A DNA stretch of 64,000 nt, from the NCBI RefSeq assembly GCF_030272615.1, contig NC_081406.1, forward strand, positions 166,887,521 through 166,951,520. The letters run 5' to 3'. Source of the stretch: Cryptomeria japonica (lineage: Eukaryota > Streptophyta > Pinopsida > Cupressales > Cupressaceae). The translations under genes and the position numbers were made by a program. Of the stretch, positions 48,037 to 57,414 are shown in pieces; position 1 is the stretch's first letter, and every line of letters starts with the position of its first letter. The notes beneath the pieces were generated by a model. The model saw only the letters and a list, made by a program, of their open reading frames with translations, did not search any database and had not been told where the DNA came from.

Positions 48037-48083
48037 ATTGCGGAGCTCTGCAGGTGAAGCCTCTTTGAAGATAAGCTTGATCT
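48037..48083 (-). pseudogene. last exon before the giant intron
   Basis: A 47-bp exon between GCATGCAG and GTGAGT. In the phase set by the previous exon it reads RDQAYLQRGFTCRAPQ and ends with one base over. That base plus the first two of the exon at 31361 give a Tyr codon, so the join reads CRAPQYTSLAINCGG. This matches the family pattern '..C....Y.SL.INCGG' at the start of the malectin domain. Confidence 0.75.
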
Positions 48084-48238
48084 CTGCATGCAATTCATTT
48101 TCAACAGAAACATGTACATTTCAGTGGCTGCTGACAAATATTAGCGTTATTTTTAAACATAAGAAACTTCTTATTACCATATAACCAAAGAAATTCCAAC
48201 ATATATCCTTTATAAAGTGAAAAAGATTAGAAACGAAC

Positions 48239-48283
48239 CTTCCATTAGAGAGATTGTTGTTAAACGAGTTCTCTATCAAATTT
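48239..48283 (-). pseudogene. small linker exon of the receptor-kinase relic
   Basis: A 45-bp exon after CTACAG, with donor GTTCGT (GT kept, rest weak). Joined in phase to the previous exon it reads INLIENSFNNNLSNG, the stretch between the last LRR and the malectin domain. Confidence 0.65.
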
Positions 48284-48404
48284 CTGTAGATTTCAACATC
48301 TACACTAGTTAAGCATAAAATCTATAGTAGCTACAATTCAGATGAAAAACAAAGACAAACCATAATGATGCTGAAGCGTGCAAAAAGATAAATTATTATC
48401 TTAC

Positions 48405-48470
48405 ATTTGTTCTTTATTTGTTATCCATGAAGAATTCAGCTCCCCTGAAAAGTAATTGTATGATAGATCT
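48405..48470 (-). pseudogene. LRR exon of the receptor-kinase relic
   Basis: A 66-bp exon between a TTACAG acceptor and a GTAAGA donor. It reads DLSYNYFSGELNSSWITNKE, the last leucine-rich repeat pattern ('DLSYN.F.G.L') of this receptor class. It ends in phase 2. Confidence 0.75.
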
Positions 48471-49700
48471 CTGTAACAAAATGCTCTACATCAGCCTTAA
48501 TGTACGAAAGGAAAGTATATAATAGATTTCAGTGCCTCGTATCTTCTTTTATAAAATATTATCAAAGCTTTAGAAGCAGTAATATGGATTTGGGACAAAA
48601 TTACAGCAATACATTTTTCCTCTGAATATAAGGGTCTTCAATGTGTTTTAATAACTCATTTCTCCTAAACATGAATTGCTCATATTATTAGAATATGTAA
48701 AAATAGATTTTTATTTTTAAATCTTATTTTATCAATTCTAATTTTTTCAATTAAATAAATGAAAACACACAAAACGAACAAATAACTAAATAACACATTG
48801 ATGAAGATTAACAAGAGAGAATAACTGTGCTACTTCTCGTAGGTAATTTGCAACAATTAAATGGGAGGGAATCAAATTAAAAAAAAAAAAGGAAATGAAA
48901 TTCTTGTAGGCAATTTGTATCATTTTTATTGTTTTAATGTGTTTCCTACTATTACTCTTATGATGATTAGTAGGACTTACCGTATTAGGAGATCTAAATA
49001 TATGTGATCTTATGTTTTTTATTATATTTCATACACATGCTTTAGATGTGGGTAAAAGTACAAACTTAAGTCACACTTTTATAAAGTAAATAACCACCAC
49101 AACAAAAATTGTTCAATGACTACCACAACAAAAATTGTTCAACTTCCATCATATAAAAGTTGCATTTCTATTTTGAATTTCAAAATGATGTAAACTGATG
49201 AAATGTAAAAAATATTCATGAAGTATATGCCTGTTAGTAAAAAATTGATGTATATTTCCTTGTAATAACATTTTGAAGTCCACAATGGTTGAATTTGATA
49301 GTTTTCATTCATCGCCACTTTTTGTCTATTAAATTTATCATTATCAAAAAATAACTAATACCCTTTTGGAGAAGATTCCTCCTCTAGTGAACCATATATT
49401 TTGTAAAATATTTTAATGAGAATTAATTTTTTTCTTTAAACTTCAAATCAGCCTTTTTCCGAAATTAAAACAACCTACTTGGAATATTTTAAAGATAAAA
49501 CATATTAAAATTAATCAAAACATTAAAAAAATTATGTCTAGATTTCTGACTTTGAACTCTACAAAAGGTTATTTTTAGATTTTCGAGATAGATCATTTTG
49601 TTTACAAAAAAATTCAATAGAAGTGAAAAGTTTCAAAAAATTCTAAAAAATGACGAGGTGGGCTGCCAAGTAGACAGACACATAGACAGTTTTGGTCAAA
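48471..49700. other. A+T-rich DNA upstream of the LRR exons; no further exon seen
   Basis: I searched the minus strand for more LRR-type exons ('L..N.L.G.IP') and saw none. The remaining 5' part of the receptor-kinase relic is therefore lost or lies outside the window. Confidence 0.5.
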
Positions 49701-49709
49701 ACCCTTTCG

Positions 49710-49866
49710 ACTAAAAAGGTTTCAACTAAAACCATACATTAAAAATTTTCATCCACCAAAATTATACAAAGGAAAAAAATTGAATTTAGATTTCGATCGA
49801 AACCTTGTGGGCCCTATATAAGCCATATAGTTTCAGCCGAAAGGGTTCTAACTGAAACCTTTTAGT
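49710..49866. repeat. short inverted repeat (possible foldback/MITE remnant)
   Basis: ACTAAAAAGGTTTCAACTAAAACC (49710-49733) pairs, with a few mismatches, with the reverse complement of GGTTCTAACTGAAACCTTTTAG (49844-49865). The arms are separated by about 110 bp. No target duplication was identified. Confidence 0.5.
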
Positions 49867-49869
49867 TAG

Positions 49870-51147
49870 CATAAAATGTAACACAGATTTGCACTTTTAC
49901 CCATCTATGTATATAAATTTATCATGTTGTATTGACACATTTTTCAGAGTATGCAGGTCAATGCCAATGTGCATTTGGGGACAAGGTGTAACCCTTAGCA
50001 TGATTATCCATGTTAAGCTAGTTCTAACCTATGTGGAAAGGCTAGGACATATGTGTAATATGTTATGAACATGTTTTCTTTTGTAAACATGAAGTGTGGT
50101 TTGCTTGAGATGGATGCAAATTATTGTGTTATTTGTACGTCCACTTAGAGGCCCTTCTTTACACCAAATCACCTTTTGGTAATGGAATGAGACACCTAGG
50201 TCATTATGCTAGGGGTTGGGGGTGTTTTTAGGGGGTTTTCATTTAATTTTTATGATTTTTTGGTCATTTTATTTTGGGTTTTTCATTACCTACGAGTTTT
50301 GAGGTGGTTGGGATGGATAGAATTCCATTCCAACCTTCCCTCCCTCCCAAGAGGTGGGAGAGGATCAAATCTTATTAACTTGCTGCATTTAGGAAGAGGT
50401 TGGAAGACAGATGGAATATGGGACAAAAGTAGACGTGGCATTTTCTCCATCTCACCCACCTTGAGATGGATGGGAGGTGGAGGTGACAAGTGTCACTTCC
50501 TTCCCCCATGAGGATCTCTCTTCCCCTATTTTATTTATGGAGTGGGGAAGGGGGAGAGAGGACTTTTCTCTCTTCAAAATTTGGTAAAAAGGAAGGAAGA
50601 GAAAGAAAGTGGAGATAGGAAGAAGGGAAGAGCCTTGGAAAGAAAGGAAAATTCAACATGAAGGGTCTACCAAGTAGGTGTCTCTAGCTTTGTTGACATG
50701 ATGCTTCATCTTCTTATTGTACCATGTGCATTTGTATTGTTTTCTTTTTGAACTATGTAATGAGTTTGGGGTTTGATGAGTTGGTGTTTATAGATAGTAT
50801 TGTGTTGTGTGTTTCTTCTAGTTGTACCTTGTGATGTTGTGTATTGTGTTCGGTAGAATGGGTGTGGCACTCTTTCAGGTGTAGAGGGTATGAGTACTCC
50901 AATATTATAAGGAGTTGGGATATGAGTATCCCTAGGTTGAACTTTGAACTGGAGATGTGATTGGTATGGGAGATACAATTTATGATGGAATATATATTTA
51001 ATACACCATAGGAGGTGTCTCCATCTCTACTCTTTTTGTGAGAATCCTTTGGAATCTCAATAGTTATGAGTTTGGGAGTAATTTGTTTAAGCTAGTGATG
51101 CGAAATCATGTTAATTGTGATGCTAAAAAGAAACTTTTGTATTATCA
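49870..51147. other. possible LTR-type or UTR sequence, non-coding
   Basis: G-rich and purine-rich blocks (50520-50670, GTGGGGAAGGGGGAGAGAGG) follow a TATTTTATTTATGG AT box near 50526-50540, which would suit an LTR promoter and leader. GGGGACAAGGTGTAAC near 49977 is an inverted match to the CACACCTTGTCCCC of the repeats at 51148-51295. Open frames at 50206-50511 and 50706-50978 show no domain. Confidence 0.35.
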
Positions 51148-51295
51148 TCTTTGTGTTTATGTGTTGGAATGATCCTTGTGTCACACCTTGTCCCCTAGCT
51201 TGGGGGTGGACTATATTTAGCTCTTTGTGTTTATGTGTTGGAATGAACCTTATGTCACACCTTGTCCCTTAGCTTGGGGGTGGACTATATTTAGC
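51148..51295. repeat. two 74-bp tandem units
   Basis: TCTTTGTGTTTATGTGTTGG starts at 51148 and 51222. The units differ at about three positions and both contain CACACCTTGTCCC(C/T)TAGCTTGG. They lie just before the truncated start of gypsy copy A. Confidence 0.9.
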
Positions 51296-51321
51296 CTTAT
51301 GGCTGGGAGGTGAGCTCCCAT

Positions 51322-51544
51322 TGACACTTTAAAAGCATACAAGCTCAGGGTTTGGGATTCCATTGAAGTTTTTGATGCATTTAACATTATAGCTGTTCCA
51401 AGAAGTAGAAATCAGCATGCTGATCGGTTAGCTGCAGTTGGAGCCCAATATAATATCCCAAACAGTATAAAAGGGACCTGTGATTAGCAGCATATCAAGA
51501 TTATTATCCGGCCCTCAATTTCGGATAATAATATTAATTGGCAA
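51322..51544 (+). pseudogene. truncated extra RNase H, copy A
   Basis: Reads TLKAYKLRVWDSIEVFDAFN, IIAVPRSRNQHADRLAAVGA, and NIPNSIKGTCD, stop, QHIK. It is the C-terminal third of the archaeal-type RNase H seen intact in copy B, with a TAG where copy B has CAG (Gln) and a 2-codon insertion. The N-terminal catalytic residues are missing because of the truncation. Confidence 0.85.
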
Positions 51545-53100
51545 GTGTTTGAATCGGATGAACAAATTTTACAATTCCTACTGGAGGAAGATGTGTTCAC
51601 TGCCTCAAATCAGAACATAATTCAGCAACAATATGGGGATCAAGTCATTCAACTGAAGTCAAATAAATTGCCCAAGGGTCTTGTTACCTTGGAGTCAATT
51701 TTTAATTCGGATGATCAAGCTAAAAAGAATAAGACCAGTTTGATGGTCCCGCAAGAGCATTATGAAAAGTTGGAGGTTGCACCTGGGAAAAGCTTAAAGA
51801 TAGGTAAAGTGAATTCCTCTACTGAAAAGGAATCATATGTTCAACTTTTTCAAGAGTTTGCAGACATTTTTGCATGGGAATATGGTGATTTGAAAGGTTT
51901 CAATCCTGAATTAGCACAGCATACCATCGAGCTAGAACCAAATGCTAAGCCAGTGAGACAAAGGCAGCGTCCTATCAACCCAAAGATAGAGCCATTAATG
52001 CAAAAGGAAGTTTTTAGGCTGATTGAAAGTGGCATTATCTTTCCCATCAAACACACCAGCTGGGTGTCCAATCTTGTACCTGTTAGGAAAAAGAATGGAG
52101 AGCTTAGATTATGTGTCGATTTTAGAGACCTGAATAGAGCATCCTTGAAGGATAGGCATCCCCTTCCTTCAATGGAACAAATATTGCAGTATGTAGCTGG
52201 TTCGGAAAGATTCTCACTTCTAGATGGTTATTCAGGATATAACCAAGTTCTAGTCAGAAATGAAGACCAGTATAAAACAGCTTTTACCACTAAATGGGGT
52301 ACCATGGCCTACAAAAGAATGCCCATTGGTTTATCCAATGTAGGGGCAACATTCCAGAAAGCCATGGATATGGCATTTAGTAATCTGATGTACCAGTTTG
52401 TTTTGGTTTATCTTGATGATATCACAGTTTATTCTAAGAAGGCCGTAGATCATCTTGGGCGCTTAAGGCAGATTTTTGAGCGTTGCAAGGAGTTTGGTGT
52501 TTCACTCAACCCTAAGAAATGCATGTTTGCTGTTCATGAAGGAAACTTGTTGGGTTATGTTATTTCTAAGCAAGGTGTCACAGTGGATCCGGAAAGAATA
52601 GCAGCAATCTTGGAGATACCCCTGCCGCATCATAAGACGGGATTACAATCTTTCATTGGGAGGATTAATTTTGTTAGGCGTTTCTTGCCTAATATTGCAG
52701 ATTTATTGAAACCACTTACAGCCATGCTGAAGAAGAATGCTGTTTTCCACTGGACAAAAGAAGCAAAGTTAAATTTTCAAACTATCAAGGAATCACTTGC
52801 AACAGCACCTGCTCTAATAAATCCAGACTTTAGCAAAGATTTCATTTTATATGCATATGGTGGTTATGAGGCTATTTCTGCAATGCTGGTCTAGAAAAAC
52901 ACAGAAGGATTGGAACAGCCTATTGCATTTTTTAGCAAAGGATTGGAAGATTATGAGCAGAGGTATAGCTTTGTTGAAAAGCATGTCCTTGCTGTTGTAA
53001 AGAGCCTTAAAAAGTTTCGGCACTTGTTGTCTCATAACAGGGTACACCTGAAGGTTGCTCATCCAAGTGTAAAAGAGTCTCCTCAGTAAAGATCTCAGTG
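51545..53100 (+). pseudogene. gypsy RT and decayed RNase H, copy A
   Basis: A 449-codon open frame (51545-52894) carries the linker, then RT: GIIFPIKHTSWVSNLVPVRK, LRLCVDFRDLNRASLKDRHP, FSLLDGYSGYNQVLV, MPIGLSNVGATFQKAMD, and the catalytic VYLDDITVYSKK. The following RNase H starts FILYAYGGYEAISAMLV, where gypsy enzymes have 'YTDAS'. The catalytic Asp is replaced, so this domain looks structural rather than active. A TAG (52892-52894) sits where Gln is expected. The frame resumes with PIAFFSKGLEDYEQRYSFVE and KHVLAVVKSLKKFRHLL before another break near 53085. RT itself shows no lost catalytic residue. Confidence 0.9.
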
Positions 53101-53129
53101 AGAAAAGAGCTGGTTGGATAACACGGGTT

Positions 53130-54551
53130 ATGGAATACGACTTAGACATTCAGGTCACCAAATTGGTTAGAGGAAGAGGCTTGTGTGAACAGATTATTAC
53201 AAATGAAATTTCAAGAAAAGAAGAAGGAGTAGAAACAGCTCTGGTGATTGATTTGATGGCTGATGATAATAGTACATCAAGCTGGTTGCAGGATATGGTT
53301 CACTTTCTAAAGACTAGTGAGTGTCCAGCAAACCTAGATAAGGAAAAAAGAAGGTACTATCGGTTACAATCAGTTCCTTTTGTCTTGATTAATGATATAT
53401 TGTATAGGAAAGATCACAATGGTGTCCTCCTTCGATGTATTGATTCAAATCAGATTACAAAAATCTTGCATGAATTCCATGATGGCCATTCGGGAGGTCA
53501 TTTCTCTCCCAGGACTACTGCATATAAAATCCTAAGGGCTGGTTACTATTGGCCAGATGTTTTCAAGGACTGTCATGCATATGTAAGGAAGTGTGTTAAG
53601 TGTGTTATGTTTGCAAGGAAAGAACGGCTGCCAGCATTACCGTTACATCCTATAAAAGCAGAACAACCTTTTGACAAGTGGGGTGTTGATTTCATTGGTC
53701 CTATTAACCCACCGTCAAGTGCAGGCCACCGGTGGATCATTACTGCAACCGATTATTTTACTAGATGGACTGAGGCTGCAGCACTGAAGGATGCTAATGA
53801 GACGACCGTTCTTAATTTTTATGATGATATTGTGAACAGGTTTGGAGTTCCCGACTCCATAGTGTCAGACAATGCACTCGCTTTTGTAGGCTTAAGGGTG
53901 ACTGATTGGGCTATCAAACACAACATATATCTCAATACTAGCTCAAATTATTATCCTCAAGGCAACGGATTGGCAAAGTCCACAAATAAGAACTTAATCA
54001 GAATCATCAAACGGACTTTGCAAGAGAATCAGCGTGATTGGCATTCAAAGCTAAAGGCAGCCTTGTGGGTGGACAGAATCACACCAAAGCAAATTATTGG
54101 AAACTCACCTTATCAGTTGGTTTATGGGAAGGAAGCAAGGTTATCAATAGAAACAGAATTGCCAGCACTAGATATGGCCGCTCAAATGGTGTTATTTGAA
54201 GACGAAGATCCTATGCAAGTGCGTTATGCACAGTTAATGGAATTGGAGGAAAGTAGGAGAAAAGCGGGACAAACAATGGAGTTTCAACAGTTGCAGGTGA
54301 AGAAGAGTTTTGATAGGAAAGCTAGAGCCAGGGAATTCAATGTGGGAGATATTGTACTCAAGTGGGATGAGCTCAAGAGCAGACCAGGCAAGCACACCAA
54401 GTTTGATTCGTTTTGGGGAGGTCCGTTTGTCATAACAGAATGCAAGGAACACAATGCTTTTCAGCTGGCCACGCTGGAAGGGGAAAATTTGCCATTACCG
54501 GTAAACGGTATTTACCTCAAACCTTGTTTTGAGGTCTATCCTATTTTATAA
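53130..54551 (+). pseudogene. gypsy integrase, copy A, catalytic Glu lost
   Basis: 473-codon frame. N-terminal zinc-binding HHCC: EFHDGHSGGHFSPRT followed by CHAYVRKCVKC. Catalytic core: FDKWGVDFIGPINPPS (first Asp), PDSIVSDNALAFVG (second Asp), YYPQGNGLAKSTNKNLIRII, where the third catalytic residue, normally Glu (GLAESTNKNL), is Lys. The C-terminal part has DIVLKWDELKSRPGKHTKF and WGGPFVITECKEHNAFQLA, the GPY/F-type module. The frame is open but the enzyme would be inactive. No second RNase H lies between the RT-linked RNase H and this integrase. Upstream, 53100-53130 is the joint with the broken RNase H frame. Confidence 0.92.
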
Positions 54552-54887
54552 GTAATAGATTAGTGGTGGAATAAAGTGCTGCTGCACTATTTACTTTCAG
54601 TTTTGGTGTTCCTAAGTGCTGTTGCACAGTTTGCAGTTGACTAGGCAGTAGGAATACTAATAATAGTAAGCTCATAACAACTAAGAGGGTTGTGTAATCA
54701 AATCTTGCATTCTATATGCTGGAGTATACTCAACATGCATACATCATGAAAAACCTTATTACCCAGCCCTCTTACTTCATACTACCTTGCCTATTATTAG
54801 TCTCTTTAAAGTCTAGCTAACTTTTAGTTTCCCTGTTTTCAATAAGTGTTTTGAACACAAGTTGCTGTTAAATATTCAAATCTGATA

Positions 54888-55018
54888 GATAACTGAGACA
54901 AAATAGTCCAATATAAGATTCTGAATATACACCTATCCCTCAGGATAGGGGAGCCAAGCTATCCAGAGCCATAAATCTGCACTCAGAATTCTATCTTACA
55001 CTATTTTATCTCAGCTAT
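54888..55018 (+). other. compound stem-loop in the gypsy 3' region
   Basis: 54888-54926 (ATAACTGAGACAAAATAG.., ..AGATTCTGAAT) pairs imperfectly with 54982-55018 (CTCAGAATTCTATCTT.., ..TATTTTATCTCAGCTAT). Inside, CCTATCC (54932-54938) and GGATAGG (54943-54949) form a perfect 7-bp hairpin with a CTCA loop. Confidence 0.65.
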
Positions 55019-55686
55019 TTACCTTAGTCCAGAGTTGTTCCTAAAAGACTCACTGCCCAATGGATTTCTAAGGCTACTGGGTCCTGTATAGCAGGCATAC
55101 ATACAGTAGAAGTCGCCAAATTGTTATCTAAAATTTCATTACCCATGTAATTTTAGCCAAAGGATGCATATTTATCAAATGATTGCATTTACAAAAGGTA
55201 CATTGCAGTGTTTAAAAAGAAAAAAAGGCGTATTTTTCATTTGTATTGAACAATGATAGATTACAAATTGAGTTCATGCATCTGAAGCATATTTATATAC
55301 ACTGAGTTTCTTAAAACCTCACACAAGCCGTGAGCTTAGCATTTCTATCTTTCCTACATATCCAAAACAGAAAAGGATAGAATCAAATAGTGAGTGTGAG
55401 GATAACCAGTCATTGCCTTGGGTTGCTTTGACTGGTTATTGGCTGCCCCGTTGCCCTTATGAATGTTTTCTCGATCTTCAGACTCTGAAAAACCCTTACT
55501 TTCCTGCACAAAAGAGAAGAGGTGTTAGATCCAACAGATCTAAGCAATGAAAGATTATCCTACAACGTATCATTTATCATAGCCTATCATATTTCTGTTT
55601 TGAAAGGGCGGGAAAGATAAAGACACAAATCACTGCTTCAGGAGAAAGAAATGTTTATGCTAATGTGTTTGTTTCATGTGCAGATA

Positions 55687-55767
55687 ATTAGTTACTCTAA
55701 TTGGCATGTGCCCCTGACCGAGGCTCCCTTCGGGTATGAGCCCGACATACCTTTTAGAGTAACTAAT
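55687..55767 (+). other. hairpin with perfect 14-bp stem
   Basis: ATTAGTTACTCTAA (55687-55700) is the exact reverse complement of TTAGAGTAACTAAT (55754-55767). The 53-base loop is GC-rich and contains its own partial pairings (GGGTATGAGCCC). Confidence 0.75.
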
Positions 55768-56075
55768 CTCGGAATATCAAAGTGGAATGATGAAGAAACC
55801 AACTGAAGTATCAAAGGGACATGTTTGTTTTAAATATGAAACCTTTTACTTTACTATTCATGATATGCATAAAAAGAAAATATTAATGAATAAACTGTTT
55901 TAAGGGACATATTATTTCAATGTGAAACCTTACAGTATTTAAAAGGGTCAATACCACATCATGAAGATAAACAATTCAATGCAACAAGTTGGTAAAGAAA
56001 CAGAGCATCTGAGTTTTAAATGCATGTTCAAACAGTGAACTTCAATGAAATCAGAATCAACTGGTAATGAAATGA

Positions 56076-56624
56076 GTGTCACGAGCCCGTGCTCGAACTT
56101 CATTTCTACATAAGATCAATCCCAGCATGTGCCAAAGTCGGAAATTTAATAAGGATAAAGTACAATCTCATCCAAAAGTAGAGCCTCCTCATTTTGAGAC
56201 TCCCCTAATTGGACAAGGCAATTCAGCTATGTCTTCAAAAAGATATTATGAGGCAATTGATCTGTATACATTGGCCATATCATTGTCTGGAGATAATGCT
56301 GTATATTATTGTAACAGGGCAGCCGCTCATACTCAGGTTGGCAAATATATTGAAGCTATAGAAGACTGTAACAAATCTATTCAGCTAGACCCATGCTACA
56401 GTAAAGCTTATAGCCGTTTAGGCTTGGTTTATTATGCACAGGGAAAATATCATGATGCTATACAGAAAGGTTTTGGGAAAGCTTTGGAATTAAAGACACA
56501 CAACACTTCTGTCAAAGAGAATATTCGAACAGCAAATGACTATAATACGAGGGACTTCAAGACGGCTAAAGATACACATATTCCAAGTACTGTTGTTTTA
56601 CTGTTTGCAGATTATGTCTTCTAA
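56076..56624 (+). pseudogene. SGT-type TPR co-chaperone fragment, intronless
   Basis: A 182-codon frame. Residues about 45-148 hold three tandem tetratricopeptide repeats: GQGNSAMSSKRYYEAIDLYT, LAISLSGDNAVYYCNRAAAH, YIEAIEDCNKSIQLDPCYSK, AYSRLGLVYYAQGKYHDAIQ, KGFGKALEL. These match the TPR block of small glutamine-rich TPR (SGT) proteins, cytosolic co-chaperones that bind Hsp70/Hsp90 C-termini. The charged N-terminal 40 residues and the tail after SVKENIRTA do not look like SGT, and the usual dimerisation and Gln-rich regions are absent. There is no intron across the repeats, which suggests a cDNA origin. It is the first of four host pieces on the same strand. Confidence 0.75.
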
Positions 56625-56945
56625 TATTAAGAAGATCTAGGCCGTGGTCGATATTTGTGTAGCTTCTATGGTTTACTTCTTCAGGCTTTCAGCTATCTTT
56701 TCTCAAGAGTTAACAGGGCAGTTAACCAAGGATTCTGGCTACCTGGATTTAGGAGTGGCATTTTGTTTCAACTCTTCCCGTTGATGACATAGTCAAATGA
56801 TTGTATGCCCTTGGTTGGAAAGGTTTATAAGTCTTTAGTGGCTTTCCAGCCTTGGGTGATTCTTGTTGCTGACAGTTAAGCAATAACCAGTTGCCGACTT
56901 ATTCATTTTTTTTGTTCTCTAATTACTAATTAGTAATTTCCTACC

Positions 56946-57140
56946 ATGTCTTCCAGTTCTGGTCCAGTGCGCCTTCAAGCACCAGCTCCAGTGTTTGACA
57001 GAGTTCCTGGCGGGGTATCTAGTATGTACAAAAGAGAAATGGGCCTCCGTAGACTTTTCGTGCAGACAGATATTGGTAATGTCTTGGGTATAGAGGTGGA
57101 CAGGGATGACAAGGTTCAGACAATAAAAAAGAAGCTCTTC
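56946..57140 (+). pseudogene. gamma-type PI 4-kinase N-terminal (UBL) fragment
   Basis: From an ATG at 56946 the frame reads MSSSSGPVRLQAPAPVFDRV, then LRRLFVQTDIGNVLGIEVDR and DDKVQTIKKKL. It resembles the N-terminal ubiquitin-like segment of plant gamma-class phosphatidylinositol 4-kinases ('RRVFVQT..G.VLG.ELDRSDN.HTVKRKLQ'). The homology stops abruptly at about 57130, in the middle of the UBL fold, where the CBM20 piece begins. The frame itself runs on to a stop at 57174. The kinase domain is absent. The identification rests on about 35 residues. Confidence 0.55.
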
Positions 57141-57400
57141 CTCTTGAGTGGTCAGAGGGAGATGTATGAACAATAGAAGTGAACTGTTCCTACAGGGTGT
57201 TCCTATGGGTAAACAAATTGAGTACAAGTTCATTTTTTTTAAAAAGGTAAACTTGGAGAAAGTTCATGGCAACCTGGTCCAAACCAAGTGTTTGAAACAC
57301 TGGAAGATGTTCGATCAATGGTTGTATTTTCAATATGGGAGAAAAAGAAGGAAACTACTGAGACTAGCTACGAGGAAAAAGTACTTGAGCTTACATCAAC
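57131..57400 (+). pseudogene. CBM20 starch-binding domain fragment
   Basis: Three short frame segments line up as one CBM20 domain: ALPLEWSEGDV with TGA in place of an expected Trp, then TIEV; next (shifted one base) GVPMGKQIEYKFIF; next (shifted again, after a T/A run) LGESSWQPGPNQVFETLEDV and RSMVVFSIWEKKK. The 'W..GD.WT.E..LP.G..IE(Y/F)KFI', then 'WQPGP.. .F.T' order is that of plant CBM20 proteins that bind starch in plastids. One nonsense change and two frameshifts make it non-coding now. It abuts the PI-kinase piece on the left and the DEG8 piece on the right with no spacer. Confidence 0.65.
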
Positions 57401-57414
57401 AGTGAAAATGAAGC

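Larger units (their letters stand above)
28565..48470 (-). pseudogene. malectin/LRR receptor-like kinase (LRR-VIII type), broken
   Basis: A multi-exon minus-strand gene relic. In the direction of transcription it has: three small exons (48405-48470, 48239-48283, 48037-48083), a ~16.7-kb intron, two malectin exons (31000-31361, 30672-30867), a transmembrane exon (30312 down to about 30137), a juxtamembrane/P-loop exon (about 30024 to 29906), then kinase exons 29577-29787, 29215-29452, 28948-29098 and 28565-28774. I traced the splice junctions: nearly all are GT..AG and the reading phase is kept across them, including across the giant intron. The family is a plasma-membrane receptor kinase with LRRs and a malectin-like domain outside the cell. 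Damage: in-frame TGA at 30823-30825, 29924-29926 (in the glycine loop) and 29220-29222. The earlier LRR exons and the signal peptide are not found within the window. Ligand and pathway cannot be inferred. Confidence 0.85.
54552..56075 (+). other. long 3' untranslated region of gypsy copy A
   Basis: No protein-like frame. It contains two AAGTGCTG(C/T)TGCAC repeats (54577, 54614), a large imperfect stem-loop (54888-55018), and a hairpin with a perfect 14-bp stem (55687-55767). Long spacers between integrase and the 3' LTR are usual in Tat-group gypsy elements. Confidence 0.6.

Noticed and set aside
48037-48083. Alternative reading IKLIFKEASPAELRN for the 47-bp exon
   Set aside because: That frame ignores the phase set by the two upstream exons. 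The in-phase reading gives the family-like LQRGFTCRAPQ and joins correctly to the malectin exon.
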